This document shows, piece by piece, positions 23,352-31,281 of a stretch of DNA of 64,000 nt. Every line of letters starts with the position of its first letter. Position 1 is the first letter of the stretch. Source of the DNA: Halomonas sp. KAO (lineage in GTDB: Bacteria > Pseudomonadota > Gammaproteobacteria > Pseudomonadales > Halomonadaceae). Where the stretch lies: assembly GCF_015595025.1 (NCBI RefSeq), contig NZ_JADNRL010000019.1:868805-932804 (forward strand), written 5' to 3'. The position numbers and the translations under genes are program-made. The notes under the pieces were generated by a model that saw only the letters and a list, made by a program, of their open reading frames with translations, was not told the origin of the DNA and did not search any database.

Positions 23352-24629
23352 ATGGACCTGCAGATCTTGATCGACAACGCCCTGGCGCAGACTGCGCCGG
23401 GGCGTTGTGTATGGGTAGCCCTCTCCGGTGGCCTGGACTCCTCCCTGCTGCTGACCCTGGCCGCCGATGCCTGTCGGCGTCATCCCCGTCCCCTTCGCGC
23501 GATTCATGTTCACCATGGCCTGCAGGCCGCCGCCGATGATTTCGAGGCACACTGCCGGGTGCTGTGCGAGCGCCTTGAGGTGCCGCTCAGCGTGGCGCGG
23601 GTCGATGTCGACCTTGCCACCGGCCAGGGGCTCGAGGGCGCCGCCCGAGAGGCGCGCTACGCGGCCTTCCATCGGCATGTGGCGCCAGGCGAGAGCCTGA
23701 TGCTGGCCCAGCATCGCGATGATCAGGCGGAAACGCTTCTGCTCGCCGCCCTGCGCGGGAGCGGGGTTCGCGGCCTGGCCGGCATGCCTGCCGAGCGAGA
23801 CTGGCGGGGTCGGCGTCTGCTGCGCCCGTTGCTGGAGACCTCCCGAGCGCGACTCGAGGCCGAGGCGGCTCGCCGTGGCCTCGCCTGGACGGAAGATCCC
23901 AGCAACGCGGTTAGCGATCAGGATCGCAACTATCTGCGCCATGCCATCCTGCCGCGTCTCGCCGAGCGCTGGCCCCAGGCCACTCGATCGCTGGGGCGCA
24001 GTGCGGCGCTCTGTGCCGAGGCCGATGGCTTGTTGGGGGAGCTGGCGGAGCTTGATCTGGCCTCCCTGAACGGCGATCCGGGCTGCCTGCCCCTCGATGG
24101 CCTGGCCCGGCTGTCGTCGCCGCGTCGTCGCCTGCTGGTGCGTCACTGTTGTGGGCGGTTGGGGCTGGTGCTACCGCCGGCGCGTCGCCTGGAGAGCCTG
24201 CTGGCGCAGCTGCATGCGCGCCGGGACGCCGAGACGCGAATCACCTGGCGTGGTGGCGAGGCGCGAATATGGCGAGGTCATCTGTATCTGATGGCGCCGA
24301 TGCCCCCTCTCTCGACTTCATGGCAGGTGGAGTGGGATGGCGCCTCGCCGCTCGTCACGCCCTACGGTCACTGTGAGGTCGCGCTGGCGGGGCCGGAGGG
24401 GGGCGAGCAGCGATTGAGGGCCATGCCGCGCCGCGGTGGCGAACGCCTGCGCCTGGCCGGGCGTGGACGGCGCGATCTCAAACGGTTGCTTCAGGAGCTG
24501 GGAGTGCCGCCCTGGGAGCGCGCGCGGCTGGTGGTGATCCTGGCGGGGGAAACGCCGGTGGCGGTCCTCGCGCCGGACGCCGGGCGCTGGCTGGCGCTGG
24601 CCGAGGGGTGGCAGGCGGCCGCGCCCTAG
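23352..24629 (+). CDS. tilS: tRNA(Ile)-lysidine synthase
   Basis: TilS changes C34 of the minor tRNA-Ile (CAU anticodon) to lysidine so that it reads AUA. The PP-loop ATP motif SGGLDSS is at residues 25-31. The N-terminal ATPase domain is followed by the tRNA-binding domains (C-terminal MPRRGGERLRLAGRGRRDLK). The ATG at 23352 gives 425 residues; an ATG at 23313 overlapping the end of accA would add 13 residues and cannot be excluded. The stop codon TAG overlaps the stop codon of the convergent ppx gene. Confidence 0.93.
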   Translation: MDLQILIDNALAQTAPGRCVWVALSGGLDSSLLLTLAADACRRHPRPLRAIHVHHGLQAAADDFEAHCRVLCERLEVPLSVARVDVDLATGQGLEGAAREARYAAFHRHVAPGESLMLAQHRDDQAETLLLAALRGSGVRGLAGMPAERDWRGRRLLRPLLETSRARLEAEAARRGLAWTEDPSNAVSDQDRNYLRHAILPRLAERWPQATRSLGRSAALCAEADGLLGELAELDLASLNGDPGCLPLDGLARLSSPRRRLLVRHCCGRLGLVLPPARRLESLLAQLHARRDAETRITWRGGEARIWRGHLYLMAPMPPLSTSWQVEWDGASPLVTPYGHCEVALAGPEGGEQRLRAMPRRGGERLRLAGRGRRDLKRLLQELGVPPWERARLVVILAGETPVAVLAPDAGRWLALAEGWQAAAP

Positions 24630-25612
24630 CCGTGCAGCCCCACCAGGTCGTAGAGCACACCTTCGCGCAGGGCGCCATCGGTGTAGTCCATCTGCTCGAG
24701 CCCGAAGGCCTCGAAGATGGCACCAAGTATCGCCATGCCCGCCGGGAAGACCCGTGCACGATCGGGCTTCAGCCCCTCCAGGGAGACCCTGTCCAGATGC
24801 TTGAACTTGATCAGCCGGCGGCGCAGTTCGGTCAAGCCCCCACGGGTGATCTGCCCCTCCCGGCAGTCACCACTCTTCGCCAGCACCGCGGCGGCGGCCT
24901 GGAGGGTGCCACTGGTGCCAATCGCCCGCTGCCACCCCAGTTCTCGATAGGCCGGACAGATCGCGGCCAGCTCGGAGAGGGCGGCCAGCTCGGCCCGACG
25001 CATGCGCTGCTCGGTGATCTCGCCGTCGGCGAAGAAGCGGCGAGAAAAGGTCACGCAGCCCATGCTCAGACTCTCCAGCGCCAGCGGCGCGAAGCCTTCG
25101 CCGATGATGACCTCGGTGGAGCCGCCACCGATGTCGGTGACCAGTCGCCTGTTGGCTGGTCCGAGAGTCTGGTCGGCGAGGTTACGGTCGGCGAGGGCAT
25201 GGGCGGCGCCCAGGTAGATCAGGCGTGCCTCCTCGCGGCCGGAGATGATCTCGACCCGGTGCCCCAGGCGGGTCCTGGCAAGCTCGATAAAGGTCCCGCT
25301 GTTGGTGGCTTCGCGCAGCGCGCTGGTACCCACGATGCGCAGGTGGCGCGGCGTGACGCCCTCCAACAGGGGGGCAAAGTGTTCCAGGCACCGCAGGCCC
25401 CTTGCCATACTGGCGTCGTCGAGGGTGCCGCTATCGTCGAGACCCGCGGCGAGCTGCACCTTCTCGCCGAGGCGCGAGATAATCTGCAGGCGGTGGTTCC
25501 GGTAGCCGGCCACCAGCAGATGAAAGCTGTTGGAGCCCAGGTCGATGGCGGCCAGGCGGGGGGCGCTGGTGCCATCCTGGGCGAGGGGAGCCGGGTCCTG
25601 TGGCGAGGTCAT
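24626..25612 (-). CDS. ppx: Ppx/GppA family phosphatase (short form)
   Basis: This is an ASKHA-fold exopolyphosphatase / pppGpp phosphatase-like protein. GGAAG 6 nt upstream supports the ATG at 25612 and 328 residues. The phosphate-binding loop LAAIDLGSNSFHLLVA is at the N-terminus and VTDIGGGSTEVIIGEG at the second loop. E. coli Ppx and GppA are about 500 residues; this one lacks the C-terminal HD-like domain. Short forms of this family exist elsewhere, often as exopolyphosphatases, but the true substrate (polyP or pppGpp) cannot be told from sequence. It faces away from rho. Confidence 0.85.
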   Translation of the reverse strand: MTSPQDPAPLAQDGTSAPRLAAIDLGSNSFHLLVAGYRNHRLQIISRLGEKVQLAAGLDDSGTLDDASMARGLRCLEHFAPLLEGVTPRHLRIVGTSALREATNSGTFIELARTRLGHRVEIISGREEARLIYLGAAHALADRNLADQTLGPANRRLVTDIGGGSTEVIIGEGFAPLALESLSMGCVTFSRRFFADGEITEQRMRRAELAALSELAAICPAYRELGWQRAIGTSGTLQAAAAVLAKSGDCREGQITRGGLTELRRRLIKFKHLDRVSLEGLKPDRARVFPAGMAILGAIFEAFGLEQMDYTDGALREGVLYDLVGLHG

Positions 25613-26048
25613 GAATCTTCCTTCGACGGGTCTCGAAAAAGGGTGCTGCCAAGCCGCGGCGCTGTCAATCGCCACGAATGGCAGGGCTTGCGTTCATCGG
25701 CGGGCTTGTCTAGTATCGAGGCGTTCGCCTGTTCCAAATGCTTTCCGACCGAACCGGCGATTCGTCTCGGTCACTTCCAAGTCGTCAGACAGCCCACTGC
25801 ATCAGATCGTGTTCCCGGCCTAGCGGCCCCGAACCCCTGATCAGGCGAAATGAACCTGCTTCCTCGCTCTCGCTATCGGTTCGGCAGCCCCGTGCGGCCG
25901 ACCGCCCATGGCCATACGACGCATCATGTCCAGAGGTAGCCTGTCCGGGCTCTGAACGCACCTACAGGGCGTCTACTTCTCGCCTCCTGTCGCTTTTCCT
26001 CACGGCGCATGCCGCCCGGCTTACCAAGAGCAACGTCTGAACACACCG
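25613..26048 (+). promoter_or_regulatory. ppx / rho intergenic region and rho leader
   Basis: This 436-nt gap between divergent ppx and rho has no credible gene. Many relatives have trxA directly upstream of rho, but no thioredoxin is encoded here. A possible promoter is TTGCGT (25688-25693), 17 nt, TAGTAT (25711-25716), which would leave a leader of about 325 nt. Long rho leaders are known in enterics, where Rho terminates its own transcript; that is only a suggestion here. Confidence 0.35.
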
Positions 26049-27308
26049 ATGAATCTTACCGAACTCAAGCAAAAGCCCGTGCCGGAACTGCTGGAGATGG
26101 CCCGCGAGATGGGCATCGACAACCTGGCACGTTCTCGCAAGCAGGACATCATCTTTGCCATCCTCAAGAAGCACGCCAAGAGCGGCGAGCCGATCTATGG
26201 CGATGGCGTGCTGGAGATCCTTCAGGATGGCTTCGGCTTCCTGCGCAGCGCCGACAGTTCCTACCTGGCCGGGCCCGATGACATCTATGTCTCGCCGTCA
26301 CAGATTCGCCGCTTCAACCTGCGCAAGGGCGACTCCATCTCCGGCAAGATTCGCCCGCCCAAGGAGGGAGAGCGCTACTTCGCCCTGCTCAAGGTCAGCC
26401 AGATCAACTTCGATCGGCCGGAGAACGCCAAGCACAAGATCCTGTTCGAGAACCTCACGCCGCTGTTCCCTCAGGAGCGGCTGCGCACGGAGATCGGCAA
26501 CGGCTCCACCGAGGATCTCACGGCGCGGATCATCGATCTGGTGGCCCCCATCGGCAAGGGGCAGCGCGGCCTGCTGGTCTCTCCGCCCAAGGCGGGCAAG
26601 ACGCTGATGCTGCAGAATATCGCCACCTCGATCACCCGCAACAACCCCGAGTGTCACCTGATCGTGCTGCTGATCGACGAGCGCCCGGAGGAGGTGACCG
26701 AGATGTCACGCACCGTGCGCGGCGAGGTGGTGGCCTCGACCTTCGATGAGCCACCGGCACGCCATGTGCAGGTCGCCGAGATGGTGATCGAGAAGGCCAA
26801 GCGCCTGGTGGAGCACAAGAAGGACGTGGTGATCCTGCTCGACTCCATCACCCGTCTGGCGCGTGCCTACAATACCGTGGTGCCGAGCTCCGGCAAGGTG
26901 CTCACCGGTGGTGTCGATGCCCACGCCCTCGAGAAGCCCAAGCGCTTCTTCGGTGCGGCGCGCAATATCGAGGAGGGCGGCAGCCTGACCATCATCGCCA
27001 CCGCGCTGGTCGACACCGGCTCCAAGATGGACGAGGTGATCTTCGAGGAGTTCAAGGGCACCGGCAACATGGAGGCGCACCTCGATCGCAAGCTGGCCGA
27101 GCGTCGCGTCTATCCGGCGATCAATATCCGCCGTTCCGGTACCCGTCGCGAGGATCTGCTGGCCTCCGAGGACGAGATGCAGCGCATGTGGATCCTGCGC
27201 AAGCTGCTCAATCCCATGGAGGATACCGCGGCCACCGAGTTCCTGATCGACCGCCTCAAGGATACCAAGACCAACATCGAGTTCTTCGAGGCGATGAAAC
27301 GACGTTGA
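26049..27308 (+). CDS. rho: Transcription termination factor Rho
   Basis: Rho is the hexameric RNA-dependent ATPase that ends transcription of untranslated RNA. The 419-residue length equals that of E. coli. The N-terminal helix bundle ([18 protein letters not shown]) and the cold-shock-like RNA-binding domain (GFGFLRS) come first. The Walker A motif PPKAGKT is at residues 179-185 with K184. The Q-loop and R-loop regions ([17 protein letters not shown]) are intact. Repeat copy C follows the gene. Confidence 0.98.
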   Translation: MNLTELKQKPVPELLEMAREMGIDNLARSRKQDIIFAILKKHAKSGEPIYGDGVLEILQDGFGFLRSADSSYLAGPDDIYVSPSQIRRFNLRKGDSISGKIRPPKEGERYFALLKVSQINFDRPENAKHKILFENLTPLFPQERLRTEIGNGSTEDLTARIIDLVAPIGKGQRGLLVSPPKAGKTLMLQNIATSITRNNPECHLIVLLIDERPEEVTEMSRTVRGEVVASTFDEPPARHVQVAEMVIEKAKRLVEHKKDVVILLDSITRLARAYNTVVPSSGKVLTGGVDAHALEKPKRFFGAARNIEEGGSLTIIATALVDTGSKMDEVIFEEFKGTGNMEAHLDRKLAERRVYPAINIRRSGTRREDLLASEDEMQRMWILRKLLNPMEDTAATEFLIDRLKDTKTNIEFFEAMKRR

Positions 27309-27330
27309 TTCTGGCCATGGCGCGGCTAAC

Positions 27331-27430
27331 CCGGCGACAGGCCTGCGAGGGGGCGCTGTAAACCCCTCCCTGGGCGCTACCGATGCCGTCCCTGGCATAG
27401 GACCCCCTCTTCGACCTGTCCCCGGCGCCG
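27331..27430 (+). repeat. Dispersed palindromic repeat, copy C (short form)
   Basis: A 100-bp element between rho and ubiD. The left end CCGGCGACAGG and right end CCTGTCCCCGGCGCC are inverted repeats, with GAGGGGGC and CCCCCTCTTC pairing further in. The apex is CGATGCC-GTCCCT-GGCATAGG. It is the short-form copy in the plus orientation. Confidence 0.75.
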
Positions 27431-27510
27431 CTTACACTGGCAACTCATCAGACCTATTCAAGGGGCGTGCTATGCTGCCCCTTTCGTCATTCTGGGATCG
27501 GGAAGTCCGA

Positions 27511-28998
27511 ATGAAGTACAAGGATCTGCGCGAGTTTATCGCTGCCCTGGAGGCTCAGGGAGAGCTCAAGCGCATCAGCGCCGAGGTGGACCCCTACCTC
27601 GAGATCACCGAGATCTGCGACCGCACCCTGCGCGCGGGAGGTCCGGCCCTGCTGTTCGAGAACGTCAAGGGCCATGATATGCCGCTGCTGGGCAACCTCT
27701 TCGGCACGCCGCGCCGGGTGGCCCTGGGCATGGGCCAGGACTCGGTTGCCGCCCTGCGTGAGGTGGGTGAGCTGCTCGCCTTCCTCAAGGAGCCGGAGCC
27801 TCCCAAGGGCTTTCGTGATGCCTGGGACAAGCTGCCGATCTTCAAGCAGGTGATGAGCATGGGGCCCAAGAGCGTGCGCTCGGCCCCGGTGCAGGCGCTG
27901 GTCTACGAGGGAGAGGAGGTCGATCTCGACCGCCTGCCGATCCAGCACTGCTGGCCCGGTGATGCCGCACCACTGGTCACCTGGCCGCTGGTGATCACCC
28001 GGGGGCCCCACAAGAAGCGCCAGAACCTGGGCATCTATCGGCAGCAGAAGCTCGGCCGGAACCGGCTGATAATGCGCTGGCTCTCCCATCGTGGCGGGGC
28101 GCTGGACTTCCAGGAGTTCCAGCAGGCACACCCCGGCGAGCCCTTCCCGGTGGCGGTGGCGCTGGGGGCCGACCCGGCCACCATCCTGGGTGCGGTGACC
28201 CCGGTGCCCGACTCGCTCTCCGAATACGCCTTCGCGGGGCTGCTGCGCGGCTCGCGCACCGAGCTGGTCAAGTGTGGCCATGTCGACCTGGAGGTGCCGG
28301 CCTCGGCGGAGATCATCCTCGAGGGCTTCATCTACCCCGATGACATGGCGCCGGAAGGCCCCTATGGCGACCATACCGGCTACTACAACGAGGTCGACAG
28401 CTTCCCGGTATTCACGGTGACGCGCATGACCATGCGCGAGAATGCCATCTATCACTCCACCTATACCGGACGCCCCCCCGATGAGCCGGCGATCCTGGGC
28501 CTGGCGCTGAACGAGGTGTTCGTGCCGATCCTGCGTCGACAGTTCCCGGAGATCGTCGACTTCTATCTGCCGCCGGAGGGGTGCTCCTACCGCATGGCCG
28601 TGGTGACCATGAAGAAGCAGTATCCCGGTCACGCCAAGCGGGTGATGATGGGTGTCTGGAGCTTCCTGCGCCAGTTCATGTACACCAAGTTCGTGGTGGT
28701 GCTCGATGACGACGTCGATGCCCGGGACTGGAAGGATGTGATCTGGGCCATCACCACGCGCATGGACCCGGCCCGCGATACCGTGATGGTGGAGAACACG
28801 CCCATCGACTATCTGGACTTCGCCTCGCCCGTCTCGGGCCTGGGCTCCAAGATGGGCCTGGATGCCACCAGCAAGTGGCCCGGCGAAACCGACCGCGAGT
28901 GGGGCGAGCCCATCGTCATGGACGAGGCCGTCAAGGCCCGCGTCAGCGAGCGCTGGAACGAGCTGGGCATCGAACTCCCCGACAACACGACCCCCTGA
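27511..28998 (+). CDS. ubiD: 4-hydroxy-3-polyprenylbenzoate decarboxylase
   Basis: UbiD uses prenylated FMN to decarboxylate the ubiquinone precursor. The ATG at 27511 with GGAAG upstream gives 495 residues starting [20 protein letters not shown] (E. coli UbiD 497). The start of the family block [19 protein letters not shown] and the [25 protein letters not shown] region with its conserved acidic residues are visible. It is followed after 18 nt by the flavin reductase gene fre, a partner known next to ubiD in enterics and pseudomonads. Confidence 0.96.
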   Translation: MKYKDLREFIAALEAQGELKRISAEVDPYLEITEICDRTLRAGGPALLFENVKGHDMPLLGNLFGTPRRVALGMGQDSVAALREVGELLAFLKEPEPPKGFRDAWDKLPIFKQVMSMGPKSVRSAPVQALVYEGEEVDLDRLPIQHCWPGDAAPLVTWPLVITRGPHKKRQNLGIYRQQKLGRNRLIMRWLSHRGGALDFQEFQQAHPGEPFPVAVALGADPATILGAVTPVPDSLSEYAFAGLLRGSRTELVKCGHVDLEVPASAEIILEGFIYPDDMAPEGPYGDHTGYYNEVDSFPVFTVTRMTMRENAIYHSTYTGRPPDEPAILGLALNEVFVPILRRQFPEIVDFYLPPEGCSYRMAVVTMKKQYPGHAKRVMMGVWSFLRQFMYTKFVVVLDDDVDARDWKDVIWAITTRMDPARDTVMVENTPIDYLDFASPVSGLGSKMGLDATSKWPGETDREWGEPIVMDEAVKARVSERWNELGIELPDNTTP

Positions 28999-29016
28999 CA
29001 TGCGTACGAGGATTTC

Positions 29017-29796
29017 ATGACCCCAAGGATCCTGACCTGCCCGGTCACCGAGGTCGAGGACCTCAGCCAGGACGTCTTCCGCGTCCGACTCGACGGACGC
29101 GCCGAGGCGGCCGCCCACGACCCCGGCCAATATCTGGAGCTCAAGCTCGCCGAAGAGGTCTGGGTGCCGTTCTCCATCGCCAATGCCTGGCGTGGCGACG
29201 GCGAGATCGAGCTGCATATCCAGCACTGGCCGGAGCGCGGCAACTCCGTGCGGCTGCGCGAGCTGGTCAAGGTGGCCAACCACCTGACCCTGCGCCTGCC
29301 TGGCGGTGACTGCGTGCTCGACCCCGACAGTCGGCGGCCGTTGCTGCTGATCGCCGCCGGTACCGGCTTCGCCCAGTTGAAGGCGCTGGTCGAGGGGGCG
29401 CTGGCCGCCGACCCCGAGCGCGAGATCGCCCTGTGGTGGGCGGCGCGGGAGGAGCGCGATCTCTATCTGGAGAGCCTGCCCCGGGAGTGGGCCGAGTCGC
29501 ATCGCCACTTCCACTTCCACCCGGTCACCGAGGTGGCCCCGGCGCTGCCCTGGGCCGGCGAACGGGTGGTTGGGCATCACGGCCGCATCGACCAGGCGCT
29601 GGCCAATGGGCTCGAGGATGTCTCGGAGCAGGATGTCTACCTCTCCGGTTCACCGGGCATGGTCTACGCCTGCGTCGATGTGCTGGCCTCGTTGGGCCTG
29701 TCGCCCTCGCGGGTGTTCTCCGACGTGTTCGCCTATGCGCCCCGCGACCCCATCGTGCCCACCGCGGGAAGCCTGCGGCATGAGGCCGGTGCATGA
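29017..29796 (+). CDS. fre: NAD(P)H-flavin reductase
   Basis: Fre reduces free FMN, FAD or riboflavin with NAD(P)H; reduced FMN is what UbiX needs to make the UbiD cofactor, which fits the ubiD-fre order. The 259-residue product has a ferredoxin-reductase fold: the flavin site in DPGQYLELKL and WVPFSIANAW, and the nucleotide site in LLLIAAGTGFAQLKALVEG. The C-terminal VYLSGSPGMVYA motif is conserved. It overlaps the next gene by 4 nt (ATGA). Confidence 0.92.
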   Translation: MTPRILTCPVTEVEDLSQDVFRVRLDGRAEAAAHDPGQYLELKLAEEVWVPFSIANAWRGDGEIELHIQHWPERGNSVRLRELVKVANHLTLRLPGGDCVLDPDSRRPLLLIAAGTGFAQLKALVEGALAADPEREIALWWAAREERDLYLESLPREWAESHRHFHFHPVTEVAPALPWAGERVVGHHGRIDQALANGLEDVSEQDVYLSGSPGMVYACVDVLASLGLSPSRVFSDVFAYAPRDPIVPTAGSLRHEAGA

Positions 29797-30506
29797 GCGC
29801 TTCGCCGATCCTGATCACCGGCGGCGCTCAGCGGTTGGGTCGCCACTGCGCCGAGCAGCTGATCAACGACGGCCATCCGGTGATCATCAGCTATCGTCGC
29901 GAGCGACCCGAGCTCGAGGCGCTGCGCGAGCGAGGTATCGTCACCCTGCAGGCCGACTTCGCCAGCGAGGCGGGTATTCTCGACTTCCTGGCGCGGCTCA
30001 AGCGCGAGACGGCGTCGCTGCGTGCCATCGTGCATAACGCCAGCGACTGGGCGCCAGACTCCTGTGGGGAGGAGGCGGGGGCGACCTTCGAGCGGCTGTT
30101 CCGGGTGCATATGCAGGCCCCCTATCTGATCAACCTGCACGCCCGGGGGTTGCTCGAGGCGTGCAGCGAGCCCCAGCGCGATATCGTGCATATGACCGAC
30201 TACGTGGTGCAGAAGGGCTCCCGGAAGCACGCGGCCTACGCCGCCAGCAAGGCGGGGCTCGATAACCTGACCCTCTCGTTCGCCGCCATGTACGCCCCCG
30301 ATATTCAGGTCAACGCCATCGCCCCGGCGCTGATCATGCTGGGTGAGGATGATGACGAGGCCTATGCCGAGAAGGCGCGTGCCAAGTCGGTGATGCAGAA
30401 GGTGCCCGGCCCCGGGGTCATCTATCAGACCCTGCGCTACCTGCTCGACAACCGCTATGTCACCGGCGCTACCCTGCCGGTGGATGGCGGTCGCCATCTG
30501 CGCTGA
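29793..30506 (+). CDS. folM: Dihydromonapterin reductase FolM (SDR family)
   Basis: FolM is an NADPH-dependent short-chain dehydrogenase that makes tetrahydromonapterin and has weak dihydrofolate reductase activity. The 237-residue product shows the cofactor motif TGGAQRLG near residue 10, VHNASDW, the IVHMTDYVVQKGS block and catalytic YAASKAG. It ends with the VDGGRHLR tail found in E. coli FolM. The 4-nt overlap with fre suggests one transcript. Assignment rests on these FolM-type blocks rather than generic SDR similarity. Confidence 0.88.
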   Translation: MSASPILITGGAQRLGRHCAEQLINDGHPVIISYRRERPELEALRERGIVTLQADFASEAGILDFLARLKRETASLRAIVHNASDWAPDSCGEEAGATFERLFRVHMQAPYLINLHARGLLEACSEPQRDIVHMTDYVVQKGSRKHAAYAASKAGLDNLTLSFAAMYAPDIQVNAIAPALIMLGEDDDEAYAEKARAKSVMQKVPGPGVIYQTLRYLLDNRYVTGATLPVDGGRHLR

Positions 30507-30567
30507 GCCTGCAAAAAGATCAGCAGAGTGCGACCATCGGCGCCGTGCCGGGGGGCGTCATCTTCGC

Positions 30568-30573
30568 TAGAAT
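30568..30573 (+). promoter_or_regulatory. Possible -10 element before the small membrane protein gene
   Basis: TAGAAT is a 5-of-6 match to the -10 consensus and lies about 50 nt before the ATG at 30622. I see no matching -35 at the right distance, so this is weak. Confidence 0.3.
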
Positions 30574-30621
30574 AGTGCCTTACCCTGATCCAATATCCTG
30601 ACGCAATCGAAGGAGCGACAC

Positions 30622-30750
30622 ATGGCGGGACATGACGAGAATTTCAGCGACAACAGCGGCCTGCTGTCCATCATCATGGGCCTGATCGTGCTGGTGGCCA
30701 TGAGCTGCCTGCCGGCCACCATCGGCTGGTACCAGCTGTTCGCCGGCTGA
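30622..30750 (+). CDS. Small single-pass membrane protein, 42 residues
   Basis: An AAGGAG ribosome binding site at 30610-30615 precedes this short gene, which is preceded by a candidate -10. The product has a polar acidic N-terminus (MAGHDENFSDNSG), one hydrophobic helix of about 20 residues with a Cys (about residues 14-36) and ends WYQLFAG. I do not recognise a family. Its place between folM and the aroG leaders may be coincidental. The good ribosome binding site and clear membrane helix make it more likely than not a real protein. Confidence 0.6.
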   Translation: MAGHDENFSDNSGLLSIIMGLIVLVAMSCLPATIGWYQLFAG

Positions 30751-30777
30751 ACCATTCGGCCTTTAGCGTGATGGGCC

Positions 30778-30806
30778 TTGTCAGCCCTGCCGCGATGCGG
30801 CACGAT
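30778..30806 (+). promoter_or_regulatory. Candidate promoter of the aroG leader transcript
   Basis: TTGTCA (30778-30783, 5 of 6 to consensus) is followed after 17 nt by CACGAT (30801-30806), a weak -10; GATAAA at 30804-30809 is a better hexamer but 20 nt away. Transcription would start near 30813, just before the first leader ribosome binding site. Confidence 0.35.
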
Positions 30807-30830
30807 AAAGCGACTGCACAGGAGAGACCC

Positions 30831-30959
30831 ATGACCGCATCCGCCACCCACCGCTTTCACCATCACGCCGCCAGCGAGCGTGTGGTATCGCTGTGCGCGG
30901 CTACGGGCGGTTTCTGGTATGGCTATTTTATGACCGGTGTGCCGGCGGCCATGTCCTGA
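30831..30959 (+). CDS. Aromatic-rich leader peptide 1 of aroG, 42 residues
   Basis: The ATG follows AGGAGAGACCC, a strong ribosome binding site. The peptide begins MTAS, has a His run at residues 10-12 and a cluster Gly-Gly-Phe-Trp-Tyr-Gly-Tyr-Phe at residues 26-33. Five aromatic residues within six codons, including Trp, are far above what a random 42-codon ORF would show. It lies upstream of DAHP synthase, the enzyme that Phe, Tyr and Trp feedback-control. A perfect hairpin follows 51 nt after the stop codon. These are the hallmarks of a leader peptide for attenuation; the call is inference from sequence. Confidence 0.72.
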   Translation: MTASATHRFHHHAASERVVSLCAATGGFWYGYFMTGVPAAMS

Positions 30960-31010
30960 ACGCGCAAGAGACGACATCGCCGGAGGCACACCCCCAGGGC
31001 CGCCTCCACC

Positions 31011-31050
31011 AGAACCCCCGGACGGCAGCCCCGCCCGGGGGTTCTGCGTT
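31011..31050 (+). terminator. Candidate attenuator hairpin of aroG leader 1
   Basis: An 11-bp perfect stem AGAACCCCCGG/CCGGGGGTTCT (31011-31021 with 31035-31045) closes a 13-nt loop and is followed by GCGTTCC, a poor T run. An upstream 6-bp stem GGAGGC/GCCTCC (30982-30987 with 31002-31007) precedes it. The control codons of leader 1 contain TTCTGGT (30912-30918), complementary to ACCAGAA (31008-31014) at the base of the terminator, giving a possible competing structure. Confidence 0.6.
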
Positions 31051-31115
31051 CCAGGCTACCCGACACCATCACGGCCACGTCGCCCGACAGCATAGTAGAC
31101 ATCGAGGAGAGAACC

Positions 31116-31274
31116 ATGACCGCATCCATCGCCATCCGCCAGACCCTCTGCTGCGTGGGCTATTACGGCTACTGGCGATTTAGCGAGCTGCGGTCGGCTC
31201 ACTCCGCCACATCCGACCGTAGCGAGATCGGTGGCATCCGACAAACACGATGTATGACCGCTACCCGGAGTTGA
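31116..31274 (+). CDS. Aromatic-rich leader peptide 2 of aroG, 52 residues
   Basis: The ATG follows GAGGAGAGAACC. The ribosome binding site and first codons (MTAS) are nearly identical to those of leader 1, so the two probably arose by duplication. The cluster Gly-Tyr-Tyr-Gly-Tyr-Trp-Arg-Phe lies at residues 15-22. The rest is polar and low-complexity-like, with no known domain. The stop codon ends 7 nt before the aroG ATG, inside the aroG ribosome binding region, so aroG translation may be coupled to it. An 11-bp hairpin begins 6 nt after the last aromatic codon. Confidence 0.65.
   Translation: MTASIAIRQTLCCVGYYGYWRFSELRSAHSATSDRSEIGGIRQTRCMTATRS
31187..31223 (+). promoter_or_regulatory. 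Hairpin inside leader 2, upstream of the aroG start
   Basis: GCTGCGGTCGG (31187-31197) pairs with CCGACCGTAGC (31213-31223), with one G-U pair. A ribosome stalled on the Tyr/Trp/Phe codons at 31161-31181 would cover its 5' arm. Its loop contains CTCCG (31202-31206), complementary to CGGAG (31266-31270) of the aroG ribosome binding site. There is no T run after it. Confidence 0.45.
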
Positions 31275-31281
31275 TGACGCC

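Noticed and set aside
25738-26040. 100-codon open frame in the rho leader
   Set aside because: Arg/Ser/Pro-rich low-complexity product without a ribosome binding site or family resemblance; it is not trxA.
27487-29580. Long minus-strand open frame opposite ubiD and fre
   Set aside because: Same reason: antisense shadow of two well-supported genes, His/Gly/Val-rich with no domain.
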